Source: Bugulina stolonifera (Eukaryota; Bryozoa; Gymnolaemata; Cheilostomatida; Bugulidae). Taken from it: 64,000 nucleotides of DNA. This document shows positions 51,101 to 62,591 of the stretch, piece by piece. The translations under genes were made by a program, and so were the position numbers. Each line of letters begins with the position of its first letter. Position 1 is the first letter of the stretch. The stretch is from positions 13,327,001-13,391,000 of the forward strand of contig OW285196.1 in the NCBI GenBank assembly GCA_935421135.1, in the 5' to 3' direction. The notes beneath the pieces were generated by a model. It ran no database searches and had not been told where the DNA came from. It saw only the letters and a list, made by a program, of their open reading frames with translations.

Positions 51101-52240
51101 AGGTAAGAAGACTTAGAACCAAGTCTACAAGTTAGCACACATAGAAACGTAACGATTTTACTTCCTGTTATTAATTGCAGGTGAGGATCTGAAGGGGAAA
51201 CCATATTTTTTAGTTTAGTAGAGAAGAGAGGATACAGAGAATAAAATGAGATACTACCCATCACATACCAGTTTGGAATGAACGCAATAAAAACTTAACA
51301 CATTTGGTTTCTACATATAAAACGCAAGCTTCGTTTCTCTAAAGCATGCATGTGCATGTAGCTTGTAACTGCTTGTTTCTTGGAAGCTAAAGGTGTCATG
51401 TTTGTCCATTATTTTTATTACATGTAATTTTTTTACAGTAAATTTGTTATCGGGTAGAAACAAAGATCATGGTATAAGGAGAGTGACTAAACCATATAAT
51501 CCCCAAATATAGCATCAGTTCTACATGTATCATCAGTGCCTGGTACTGACTGATGATTTATGGTAAATAAAACTAAACTAAACTAAACAAGATGGCCATA
51601 TACATGTATGAGAAGAGTGTCTTGTATTCAGTTCGTTTAGTTCAAAGGTCTGCTCTCTGGAAAAGATTCTGCGTTGAAGGATGCAGAACTGGTGTAATGG
51701 TAATATTTTCTGTCCACTGAGCAGTAGGTCACAGTTTCAAGGCCTAGTCTGGAATTGGTTGTTTTTACAGATATGGAACCAGTCTCTGAATACCCAATTA
51801 TAAATTCCTTGCAAAAATAAAAGGTCACATAAAAGCGCCATGCTATTGTACTGTGCTAATGTCTTAGAACCATTATTGTTTTCAGAGCGTTGTGTTCCAA
51901 ATATTTGTGGAAAAAACTTTAATTTCGTACGAATCTACAAATAAGCTTTGTTATTGTTTATATTACCTGCTGGGCAGAGTCTTCTGGATAGTCCGATATC
52001 TTGATATAAGTTCTTGTTATAAATCTTTTGGAATGTTACCACAGAGCAAGTTTATGAAAAAATATATATAACAATTTCGAATTTAAAATGAAGAACAGTA
52101 GACCAACAGCAAAATTTTAACGCTTGCCTGGAACTGCAAAGAGATGCTAGTTGAGTTGTTACCAGAACTCCTATGGCAGTAATAATGGCAAATTTACCAA
52201 ACTTTCTGCCATTTTCACTTTTCTTATTAATTAATGCCAT
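48174..52240 (-). CDS. Gal3ST-like Golgi sulfotransferase, copy A
   Basis: Seven exons join in phase: 52128-52240, 51048-51124, 50702-50893, 50010-50200, 49444-49616, 48776-49031 and 48174-48374, giving 400 residues. A type II membrane anchor (FAIITAIGVLVTTQLASL) is followed by a stem. The PAPS 5'-phosphosulfate loop is HFVMIKIGKTGTTTLYSILA and the 3'-phosphate element is PVREPVSWMRSAIKYY. Later blocks LKTWFHIPQLQWLGFDY and ILNDQYDASLLIMKKRLCW match the galactose/galactosylceramide 3-O-sulfotransferase family. It presumably transfers sulfate from PAPS to galactose on glycans or lipids in the Golgi lumen. The first intron starts with a GC donor (AG then gcaagc). The last exon starts at the gttgtag acceptor, giving VTYFSALNRN. 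Confidence 0.88.
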
Positions 52241-53622
52241 CTCTCAACACTGACGTGGCTCCTAATATTTGTCAACATCTCAGTGGGTTGTCAAGCCTAG
52301 TCGGCTATTTTACAATGTGAAATGCCCTGTCAAAATATGGAAACATTGGCCTTCCGTTTTCTATTCATTTGAACTTGCTATTAAATACAATGTAGTTCAT
52401 ATTATGGTAATTGCCTGTATACTGCATAATGCAGTTGCATACAGAAGTGTTATGTGCAAATGCAAGATATAGACAGTAGACTACACATGTAAATATAGTG
52501 CTCTACACTAAATGTAAATAATTATATTAAAGTGGGGCTAAAATTAGTCTAGTTTTATTAAATAGGATTAAATTAATGCTATGTGAAAATGGTAAACAGC
52601 AATCATCTGCACAAAACCTCAGAGTTTTTAGCTTGTGGACATATACATAATTATATATCAGGCTTACCAAGTTTCCCTGATTCCGCAGCAGACTCCCTGA
52701 TTTTTAACTGCAATTTTGGTATCTCACTCTACCCAATATGGATACCCCCCACCCAAATGCTGAATCTCCCTGATTTTCATCAGTGAAACTTGGCAAACCT
52801 GCTATATATACAGACCATTGTATTTAATCTTGATTTTACATTATACAGCCTAGCGTGGGAGGACAAAGTACCTGGTTTTCCCAATGTTACTCGATGGAAA
52901 TCTCTGGTTTATTAGTCTTTCCTCTTGCAGACCTCATTAAAGCAAACATGCAGTAGAAAGCCCACTCCTAACACTTACCAAGTGACTGCTCTAACCAGTA
53001 AGCTTGCAACAATATTAGCTTTCCTTATACCTAGTGGCATATGCTGTGGCTCAACTAACTGACTGCTAAAATTCCGAGTATTTTAACTTCATGCTGACAT
53101 TGTACCATTCATTGTGCAAAACAATATACACTAACTGCACCATTTTTAATAAATACACCAGTACACAATAGCCATGTACTTTGTTTATTATGTCAAATTA
53201 CAGTAATAATATGGTAATAATTACATATTCATGAATTATTATTCTATTTGGTTGATATCAGACACAATGCACACATTATAATTGTGTACATACATATTAT
53301 AGCAGGTCTTTTATCCCATTTTATGTGGTGTAAGGTAAGAGAGTTTGTGCCATAAAAATATTTTATGTACCTTTTTTTTTTAAAAAAAAGGTACATTCTG
53401 GCAAATGTTGTGCTTGATTTGGTACACGTATAGTACACAAGGTCTTAGCCAGCAGCAGTGAATAAAACGCTGCTGTTACAACAGAAAATCATCATGTGTT
53501 AGTATCAAGCCAATGGGCCTTGATTGGTTCAAAGTACTATACAGTTTGCAGCTTGAGATCAATAATTCAAGCTAGAGCTACAATGCCTTTGTCAAGCCAT
53601 TGAAGAGTTGTCGCAAGCTGAA
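52241..53622. other. Spacer between sulfotransferase copies
   Basis: Contains the promoter side of copy A and the 3' flank of copy B, plus the MITE at 52659-52801. A T11A8 hairpin with flanking GTACC/GGTAC lies at 53367-53396. No gene supported. Confidence 0.4.
52659..52801. mobile_element. MITE with CAGGYTTRCCAAGTTTC termini
   Basis: The 143-bp element has inverted ends CAGGCTTACCAAGTTTC and CAGGTTTGCCAAGTTTC, each followed by CTGAT-like bases. The flanks TTATATAT and CTATATAT resemble an 8-bp duplication. Its TTGCCAAGT core is shared with the ends of the 53631-55033 element. Confidence 0.65.
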
Positions 53623-53630
53623 GTGTTCTC

Positions 53631-55033
53631 CATACTTGCCAAGTAACCTGGGTAAAAAATCTGGACACATGCGCGGACCAGAGGGAGGACGGATGACATA
53701 GCCGCAGGCCATGCCAGCCCGCGTAGCGGGCTGTCAGAAAGGGTGCTGTCAGAAAGGGTGCGGGAGGGGCAGAGGAGCACCCTCCCGCATTCAAAATATT
53801 TTTTGTGGGCCACTAAAATGACAGTAGTTGGGGCAATTTAACTTGTATTTGTATGCTGCTCTAGTGGTCAAAAATATGTTCATATTACATGCATATTGGA
53901 ATGGTTGTAAAATGGTGGGAAGAATTAGAATAGGAATGAAATTGCAAAGAGTGCTTCTGGTTGGATTATCTAAAGAACACCTATAAAACTTGCTACAACA
54001 TAGAAATTTATTAGAAACCAAATTTTTGTTTCATTTTATTAAATTATAAACATATAAATAGCTTTATTCATGAAAACACTGAATTATAATAATAATAATA
54101 ATTCAGTATTTTCATAAGTTAAGTTTATAATTATTATATGGATTAATGCACTTGTTTGTGCACTGCTGAATCTCAGACAAAGTGCTCGATGTTTACAACA
54201 GAGCTAATTAATATTTAGTAGAATCTCACTGTTTTGTTTTGTTTATAATTATTATATTAAAAAATTATAATCATAATGTAAGCCTGTCTTTTGAACTTTA
54301 GAATCATTGAGAATAAACAAATCTTCTAAGCTTTTAGATGACGTGACAGGTTTCAGACAACATCTTTGATATGCTTCTGGGTCAGCGTGTGCCTGGCTAT
54401 GTCATTGGTACCACCATCAGTAATACTAGAAGGTGCAGAAGGCATAATTATAATATTGATATTAAAAACCTAATTCACTTTTAGAAACAAAATAAATAAA
54501 TTTGACCCATTGATTTTAAATTTGAAAATTGTCGAGTCTTTTGCTTGTCTTTACTGTGAGAATGGTTTGGCTAAATTAACATCCAATAGACAAATAATGG
54601 AAACATTATTTGTACAAGCAAATAATAATAATTATAATATCAATGAGTGAATTTTCATTTGCGCGGTGGTTGTCATTGACATTAGAGCGTTTATATAAAA
54701 TAGCTCTCCACTGTTGGGGAGGCTTTAGTACACTACCAATATAGCTCAGGAATTAATCAGAGTTTGGGCTATCACTAGACATCAGTAGACATCGAACTAC
54801 TTCAAAAATAAACGGTGTGTAGCATATTATATTTAGCAAAATTCCCCAGGATTTGCGACGCTCAACCCTTTTTCAGTGAATGTTTTGGAAAATCCAAAGG
54901 AAATAATAAATAAAATTTTTTAGAGCAGCAATTTCCTAATTCCCGGGGTATAAATCAGGACATTAGGACAGTGTAGGGACAATTTTCAAATCCCGGGGGT
55001 GTCCCGAGAAACCCGGGACACTTGGCAAGTATG
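53631..55033. mobile_element. 1.4-kb DNA transposon with 8-bp TSD
   Basis: The inverted ends begin CATACTTGCCAAGT on both sides. The right end continues GTCCCGGGTTTCTCGGG; the left end is a diverged version. A perfect 8-bp duplication GTGTTCTC sits at 53623-53630 and 55034-55041. The interior is GC-rich on the left (53650-53790) and AT-rich elsewhere, with no transposase recognised, so it is non-autonomous. The superfamily is uncertain; hAT or another 8-bp-TSD group is possible. The insertion lies one base beyond the stop codon of sulfotransferase copy B. Confidence 0.85.
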
Positions 55034-55042
55034 GTGTTCTCT

Positions 55043-58000
55043 CTAAGTCTTGCAAGGGGTCTGTTTCACATATTTCATAGCACAGTGTACTTCTACATCA
55101 TTCAGTTGCTTACACAACGAACTAGTTATTGACAACACCTGATGGTAATCTGTAGATTCCACGGTCTGCTGTGTATTACTCTTCAACACAGCTGGACAGA
55201 TTTGTGACGTGACTTTCTTATTCAACCTTGAGAAATATGTGACCTACAAGTGTAAAATATGTGACCTACAAGTGTACAACATGTGACCTGCAAGTGTACA
55301 ATATGTGACCAACAAGTGTACAATATGTGACCTGCAAGTGTACAATATGTGACCTGCAAGTGTACAATATGTGACCTACAAGTGTAAAATATGTGACCTA
55401 CAAGTGTACAATATGTGACCTGCAAGTGTACAATATGTGACCTACAAGTGTACAATATGTGACCTACAAGTGTACAATATGTGACCTGCAAGTGTGCAAT
55501 ATGTGACCTACAAGTGTACAATATGTGACCTAATAGGTGTACAATACATGTATATGACCTACAAGTGTACAAGATGGGATGAAGAGAGCTAATAATAGCA
55601 TAAGAATAGCATATGATAGCTTCTACAAACTGAATGTTAATATACATGTAATATTAAAAAACATGTTTAATTGGGGCAAATATTAGCATATTACCCACAA
55701 TCCTGTTAATGCTTCATGATTATCATTATTTCTGGCCAAGCTCTACGTGCAGCCAATTTCTTATTGCAAAATATTCTGCGCACCTTTAGACCGGGGATAA
55801 TTAACGTGCTGTGGTACCTCATTCCAGAAGTCTTTCTCTTTAAGTTCTGGTTGCTGCCACCATGTCTTGTTCACAGCCTCATATAATAGCTTGTCTCCCA
55901 GATTTACCTCCAGTGAAAGTAATTTCTCTACAGACTTTGGAGAGATGGAAAGACGAGAAGATCTGCGGACATTGCGTGACATATAGAATATATCTGTGTA
56001 GTCCCAACAGAACCTCTTTTTCATTATGAGTAACGAGGCATCGTACTGGTCGTTTAGAATTGGTATGTCTATCCTGTAATAGTAATAAAGTTGATGTGAT
56101 GAACCAATATCAGAGTGTCTAAAACAGCGGCCATGACACCTTGTACATGACTTGGACTTGTATACAGTTTTAGATAGAATTATTTGACATAAACCTAAGC
56201 AATGGTAATCTACATACACATGTGAATAATATACAACAAGTAGATACAATATCTACCAACCTTGGTACAAGGTTGGTTATAAAGGTTTGAATTTCTGCCA
56301 GGTCGTTCCTTCTATCATAGTCAAATCCCAACCACTGTAGCTGTGGGAGGTGAAACCATGTTTTCAGTCCAGAGTATCTTTCTGGCCTCTCTTTGAGCAG
56401 AAGATTATCGTTCCCTATGATAGCGTCTGGAGTCTAAAACAATGCAAGTGTTCAGCTTCCTGTTCCTGTTACTATCAATAGCTATCTATCTATCCATTAT
56501 AATATATTATGGAATATTCACAAACTGTAAAATTCAAATTAGATTTTTTGTTAGAATCAGATGTCAGGAGGCCCACAGAAATGCAGGAAAATTGAAGAAA
56601 TGCCAATTGTTTTAAATTGCTTTATTTTAAAACTACTCCTTTGAGAATTTAGTACAAGCTGGTAAAGTGAAATCTTCTTGTAAATTGGTAAAGTCCTCTT
56701 AATATCCAGTTCTAACAGCAGGGGAGACAATAATAAGTTAGACTTACCTTCTCTTTGATATTTGCAAGGTGAGCATAATATTTCACAGCCGACCTCATCC
56801 AAGAGACTGGCTCCCTTACAGGTACAATTAGTTTATAGTCTGTCTTCATATATTTATCAAATATCGACTTGTTATACTTAGCGTGGTTCAGCAACACATC
56901 TGCTCTTTTTACTGCTTCAGGACCTATCACCCAAGTTCCTAGAATGTGATCAAGAATTTTTAGAGGTTGGTTTAAAGAATATGATCAGCAGTAACAGTAG
57001 AAATTGCTTTAGCATCTACTATTGCAGCAGTGCAAGCTTTCTAAGGAGTATTTTTTTGAGAAGTGTCGTTTTGATTCGATTGGCCCAAACATATTATAAT
57101 AAATAGAATCAGTTGAAGAGATGCTAGTTTATTATTTTGTTAGAATCATAATTTACAAGGTTTCATCTGTGTACCTTTTCCATCGTTCTCTCCAGTCCAC
57201 GATATATGAGCTCCTGTTCGAGGAGAGAGTATGTTTAGCCTGTGAGACAGTGCAAACCGGGCTAAAATACCAAACAGTGTAGTAGTGCCAGCCTTTCCTA
57301 TCTTTATCATAGCGAAGTGCTCTGTTTTATCTTTACAAAGAGAAGCCTCTCCAGCTACCAGATCATCTGAAACATAGGATAGTAAAAATATTCATGAATA
57401 CTTAATACAAGTGTCTTGTTACATAATGTATTCTCCTTGTCTAAAACATACATCATACGACTCTAGAACTATAATTACAATTAGAATTGAATTGTGTATA
57501 TTTTAGTGGAGTCGTCTCCTCCATCACTAAACAGTTTGAGTTACAATGTATAACCTGTAATGATTAATTATGACAGGAAGTATTTGTAAATTTTAACCTC
57601 AGAAGATCCATTATTTTATTATGTAGGAATACTATTAATTTTTCGTCATAAATAGATTCTCTGCATTACAAGAACATGTAACTACAGAATATTATTAATG
57701 CCAAAATTATATGCAATAGCATGACATGATTAATAATAACATTAATCTTTTATCTGTGTGTAGTACATGTGAAGGACATACATGTATATAATGTATATAT
57801 AGTGCCTACATTTCAATCTATGCACAAGCATTTATAAATAGCAGATGTATATTATGATTACAAACTTTTTGCATCTTCAGTTTCAGCGATAATGTCAGTT
57901 CTACTTTGAATATATCTGACATAGCCAGCCTTACAATCTGACCTACAAATATACATGTATTTACCAACAACTGCTTATTATTTTGTATTTTTGTTAACAT

Positions 58001-61000
58001 AGTCACACAGGTTTTCTATTATATTTTATAAATATTCTAGTAAATACAATTTTATACTGGTTTTATGAATACAAAATAAATCAAACAGCTGATTTCATTC
58101 AGATCACTTGTTTCACACATCAACAAATATTCATTGACAAAACCGGCAAAATTTTGAGTTTTTATGAGCACAGTTTAGAATCTGTCAGCATATACGTGTT
58201 AGCTGTTGTTTCGTCAAGTTAAAAATCCAATCCTCTAAAGCTGAGTCCAGACTACAACGATTTTCAAATGAAAATCGTTCGTGTAAAAACGTGCTAGAAA
58301 TTTGGCCCGATGGGCTGTTCACACTAGGCCGATTTTTAAATTCCAATCATGGGTTTTCCAAAACTCTTTAATCGCGGAGGAAGGAAATTTATAAACACGG
58401 AAAAATAAACAAGATGGCGGCTAACACCGAACAGGAGGACTGTTTATTTACAATTAATTTTAACTCGTTATTTGATAACACTGATCAAGAAGATAGTGCT
58501 CAACTGGCTGCATCAGTGTTAACAATAGGAAGTCATTATTTGAACAAATCTAAACTATCAAGAAAACGCCGCAGTAGCACACGCTCTTGCTGGGTATCAG
58601 ATTTTGTTGGCAGAAGAGAGAATTATGGTGCTTTTAATTCAATTATGGCAGAATTGGAAGTGAGTGATGCGAAACGATGGCAAAACTATTTACGGATGGA
58701 CAGTCATCTCTACAACTCGCTATTACAGTCCATTACACATGCCATCACTAAAAAAGATACTACGTGGAGAAAGGCTGTGCCACCAAGTGAGCGGTTGGCT
58801 GTTACTTTGAGATATTTGGCAACAGGCGAAAGCTATACCAGCTTACACTACCAATTTAGGATTGGTAAAAGCACAATAGCTGAAATTATCCCTGAAGTGT
58901 GCGCTGCAATTTTTGGCTGCCTTAAAGAGACATATTTAAAAACACCAAATACAGAAGCAGAATGGAAAAGAATTAGTTTCCATTTCAATGAAAGGTGGAA
59001 CTTTCCTCATTGTATTGGAGCACTAGATGGAAAGCATATTGTTTTGAGGAAGCCTCACCACGCTGGTTCAGCCTACCATAATTATAAAGGATGTGAATCC
59101 ATTGTGCTAATGGCTCTTGCAGATGCAACATACAAGTAAGTTTATTATACTATTATTAAATATTTCATTAACTTCACAATTTCTTGTATGTACATTTTAA
59201 ACGTAATTGGTTTTTTATAATTTAATTTATAACAATATTTTTAATAATTTATTGTAGATTTCTATATGTGTATGTTGGAGCCAATGGCCGAGTATCTGAT
59301 GGTGGTGTTTTCAAGCAAACAAAATTGTATGCTGCTCTAGAATCTGCTGGCGGACAACAGCTTGGAGTGCCATGTCGAGAAGCCTTGCCTGGTACATGTC
59401 ATGAAGCTCCATACGTCATAGTTGCTGACGATGCCTTCGCTCTTTCTACATATCTAATGAAACCATTTCCAAGGTACTAAACTCATGTAATTAAAAATAA
59501 TATTCTAACTTCTGTCAATTTCTTCCATCAATTATTATGCTCATGACTACTCTTATATTTTCTGTAATTAATAGAATTCTTGGTCCATGTTTTCCTCTAG
59601 ACGGACACTAACTGAGGAAACTCACAAAACATTCAATTATCGCCTCTCAAGAGCTAGACGAGTAGTAGAGAATGCTTTTGGAATCCTGGCTTCTGTATTT
59701 CGAGTAAGTCATACTACTAATCACTGTCCATGTAGTCATACTACTAATCACTGTCCATGTAGTCATACTACTAATCACTGTCCATGTAGTCATACTACTA
59801 ATCACTGTCCATGTAGTCATACTACTAATCACTGTCCATGTAGTCATACTACTAATCACTGTCCATGTAGTCATACTACTAATCACTGTCCATGTAGTCA
59901 TACTACTAATCACTGTCCATGTAGTCATACTACTAATCACTGTCCATGTAGCAATCACAGTCTATGGATTGTTTCTAGGTATTTGAAAAGCCTATTCCCT
60001 TGGAACCTGAGAAGGCAGAATCTGTAACACTTGCAGCTTGTGTGTTGCACAATTATCTCAGACACCAGAAAGCAGCTGATACAGGAGAGTTTGACAATGA
60101 ACCGTGGAGAGCAATAGATGCCGGTGGTTTAGGTGAGATTAGCTGCAGGCGAGGAGGCACAAACTACTCTCAAGCAGCTGCCAATACTAGAGAAATATTT
60201 TGTAACTACTTTAATGGACCTGGAGCTGTAGACTGGCAACACCAGATGATCTGAGCAATCTTAAACTTCAGCTTAATTCTGTGTTATATATTTCAAATTT
60301 GATTCTTTATTGCACTAATTGAAAATAAATATAAAATCAACGAAAACAATGAGTTGTTCAACAGTACAAAAATAACAAATGCATTATTAACAAGTTTAAA
60401 AATTATAGATTCTGGTAATTAGAATAGGAGTCGTATCCATGCCATGTCATTTGAGGTGCACTGCTTGGCCTGGCACATACCTGCTCTTCTGGGAAAATCT
60501 TGCGGAACACCATGTTCTGGATGTCTAACATGAGCATTCTTCTTGTTTTTGAGTCTGTAATTGAGTTTAAGTCTGATCCAAGAGTCATCAAAAACCCTTG
60601 TATATCTAAAGGGAGACTTGGTTTTTTATCTTCTTTCATACTCTCTAAGTGTTGGGTAGCACTCTTCATGTATTTTACTACCTCTATATGATTATCTTCT
60701 TCATCTTTTATAAGTCGTTTTCTTCTGGTTTTCTTATCTTTTCTTTCAGTATCATCACCTGAAAATATAATAAAGACACAATGAACTCGAACTATAATAT
60801 TATGATTAATATTGAGATGGCTTGAAAATATTTATTGCGTGTGACTATTCTAGTATAATATAATCAACTTACCACTTTGTTTTTCATCTGTTGATGATTG
60901 AGGGGATAGCGTGTCAGTCCCTTCTCTGACTACAAGAGTTGGTATTAAAAATGACAGCTCATTATAGTACTCCCATGTTGGCACGTAGATATCACTAGTG

Positions 61001-62591
61001 CCACTCCCTGACTTTTCGGATTTCTTCACTTCATTCCATTCCTGCCAACATAAAAAATAATAATAAAGTAAGTTTATTTATTTTAATTAATAAATTAGTA
61101 GTAATGACAATTTTTATTTTAAAAATTAGTTACATGTAGAAGTAATAATATAAATATAAATAGTTCATATGAGAAGACGACTAACCTTTCTAAATCTAGT
61201 GCGTAGCGTAGCATATTTCTTTTCTATGTCCCCCACGTCTGTCCCACAACACTTTGCTAGCTCTGCAATTTGGCTCCTTTTTTCGTCTCTTTTCATGTAA
61301 TCCTGATCGTTGGAGTCCCATATAGCTGGATACATCTCTAAATTGCTCACCAAACTTCGCATCACTTGCCTTAACTTCGACATGTTGTTTAATGACTTGA
61401 CGTTTCCGTGGTAACACGAAGCGCTTTCTGATTGGTCAATGCAAAAGTAATCGGGCGAATATTTCAGCACGCAAATAACCAGGCCGAAATCGTTCTAGAG
61501 CCAACAAATCGGCCGATTTTTCGTCCACACAGCAACGATTTCATTAAATCCAAGAATCGTCCATAAAATCGTTGTAGTCTGGACTCAGCTTAAGACTACA
61601 CACAGCCATATTGTTAAAGTTGGACTGTACTGAAAGTTTCAGAATGTTTTTCATCAAATTAACTATGTTGGCATTACTTGATACCTCTACAAACATATCT
61701 AAACTGTTTTAGTAGTAGCTAATAGATGCTAAACTGCAAAAAAGTAGCCCCAAAAATTCTAAAATAACCATAGTGATGTCAGCATTAGGAGTTATCACCA
61801 CCTAGTTTTATGTCAATTCTCAAAACTTCTTCTATGATTATCTCAACTCTGACTCGCTATATGGCAGAAATATTGAGTTGTCACAACTGCTTTATAAGAA
61901 ATACAGTGTTCATTCAATAAAACAAATACTAGCAATTATAGTACTACGTTCTACAGGTTCAACACACCAGTCTAATAAGAATGCATGTTATTCATGAGAT
62001 AAACAAGTGGCCTATATTGACCAATCAACTTGCAAACTCAAAAGTCATTTGATAATTTTTTGCAACAAATTGTGCTTTTTATTGTCTAGGAATATTAACT
62101 AGCATTTGTTCTACATACCCATTTTTTCGTTTTGTGATATTCCTAGTACAACCACGATAAAAACTCAATTGAAGTTTTCTGTTTATAATAACATAATGCG
62201 TGGTCTGGCATTCACTCCCTGCAATGGTGTTATTCACTAGTTTTAACAGAGCTGGGTACCATGATGACATCATGTATCCCAGCTGGTATTGTGCTAACTG
62301 GTTCAGCTGCTACTAGGCTTTCTAATGGTGTATTCAACTTATAACCCCAAAATTTCAGTACAGTCCACCTTTAACAAGGCTTAGTCTGAATTCCATCAAC
62401 ATACATGTAGAAATAATTTTTTTACATGAGACTGACATATTGTATTTATGTGAATGTAGTATGCATATACAATGTATATATAATGTATCTTACCTCAAAC
62501 AGCCAAGAGTTGCTAATAGAATTGTTACAACAATAAATATAAGAACTACAGTCTTTATAGATCTACTGCAGCTACTAAATATTGTTACCAT
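55043..62591 (-). CDS. Gal3ST-like Golgi sulfotransferase, copy B
   Basis: Seven exons join in phase: 62494-62591, 57866-57942, 57175-57366, 56748-56938, 56261-56433, 55818-56073 and 55043-55243, giving 395 residues. Exons 2-7 have exactly the lengths of copy A (77, 192, 191, 173, 256, 201 nt). The anchor is SIKTVVLIFIVVTILLATLG. The PAPS loop reads HFAMIKIGKAGTTTLFGILA and the 3'-phosphate element PVREPVSWMRSAVKYY. LKTWFHLPQLQWLGFDY and ILNDQYDASLLIMKKRFCW follow. The C-terminal exon keeps TSQICPAVL and two cysteines. Intron 1 (about 4.5 kb) contains a whole Harbinger transposon. The last intron ends in a minisatellite made of acceptor sites, and a DNA element abuts the stop codon. The exon 2 donor is gtttgt, a weak site. 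Confidence 0.87.
55239..55573. repeat. 22-bp minisatellite built from the 3' splice site
   Basis: About 14 units; on the plus strand they begin GTGACCTACAAGTGTACAAT. Read on the gene's strand, nearly every unit contains ACTTGTAG or ACTTGCAG followed by GTCACATATT. That is the acceptor and first ten bases of the last exon of sulfotransferase copy B. The copy A intron has a single site (gttgtag then GTAACT). Confidence 0.95.
58239..58264 (+). repeat. Harbinger left terminal inverted repeat
   Basis: 26 bases, an exact reverse complement of 61565-61590. A second internal inverted motif (CGATTTTCAAATGAAAATCG) overlaps its inner edge. Confidence 0.95.
58414..60254 (+). CDS. Harbinger DDE transposase
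   Basis: Four exons join in phase (58414-59135, 59258-59473, 59601-59703, 59979-60254), giving 438 residues, the usual size for this family. The DDE_Tnp_4 catalytic residues are visible: Asp 205 in IGALDGKHI, Asp 298 in VADDAFAL, and Glu 336 in RRVVENAFGIL. The family's helix-turn-helix region (LAVTLRYLATGESYTSLHYQ, then IGKSTIAEII) lies at about 128-160, and AACVLHNYL closes the catalytic domain. It catalyses cut-and-paste transposition together with the MADF/Myb-like partner encoded on the other strand. Intron 3 is largely a 27-bp minisatellite. No stop or frameshift was found. Confidence 0.95.
59707..59949 (+). repeat. 27-bp minisatellite in transposase intron 3
   Basis: Nine essentially identical units start 3 bases after the gtaagt donor position. 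Because 27 is a multiple of 3, the array is open in the transposase frame and would read SHTTNHCPC nine times if retained. The whole intron (275 nt) is not a multiple of 3. Confidence 0.97.
60403..61383 (-). CDS. Harbinger MADF/Myb-like DNA-binding protein
   Basis: Three exons join in phase (61186-61383, 60873-61041, 60403-60758), giving 240 residues from the ATG at 61383. The first exon is a MADF/SANT-like domain: SLVSNLEMYPAIWDSNDQDY, then KRSQIAELAKCCGTDVGDIE and KKYATLRTRFRK. A linker with WEYYNELSFL follows, then a basic stretch (KDKKTRRKR) and a C-terminal region with DSKTRRMLMLDIQNMVFRK that resembles a BESS-type interaction motif. In Harbinger elements this partner protein aids nuclear import and end binding of the transposase. 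Convergent with the transposase; the stops are 148 bp apart. Confidence 0.9.
61594..62493. other. Intron 1 of sulfotransferase copy B, outer part
   Basis: No additional gene or repeat recognised. With 57943-58235 it forms the original intron before the Harbinger insertion. Confidence 0.5.

Larger units (their letters stand above)
58239..61590 (+). mobile_element. Complete PIF/Harbinger transposon, 3352 bp
   Basis: Perfect 26-bp terminal inverted repeats begin AGCTGAGTCCAGACTACAAC at both ends and are flanked by TAA on each side (58236-58238, 61591-61593), the 3-bp TWA target duplication of the superfamily. It contains two convergent genes, a DDE transposase (plus) and a MADF/Myb-like protein (minus), separated by 148 bp. 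All exons are open and splice in phase, so it may be active or very young. It sits in intron 1 of the minus-strand sulfotransferase copy B. Confidence 0.96.

Noticed and set aside
51967..52024. 58-nt exon-like segment between the first two exons of sulfotransferase copy A
   Set aside because: Good splice-like ends, but it breaks the phase, and copy B joins directly from the first exon to the 77-nt exon without it.
55222..55647. 141-residue minus-strand ORF full of HIVHLQVTYC-type repeats
   Set aside because: It is only the translation of the 22-bp minisatellite; the frame is open because the unit lacks stops in every frame.
59647..59958. 103-residue minus-strand ORF with TTWTVISSM repeats
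   Set aside because: Antisense shadow of the 27-bp array in the Harbinger transposase intron.
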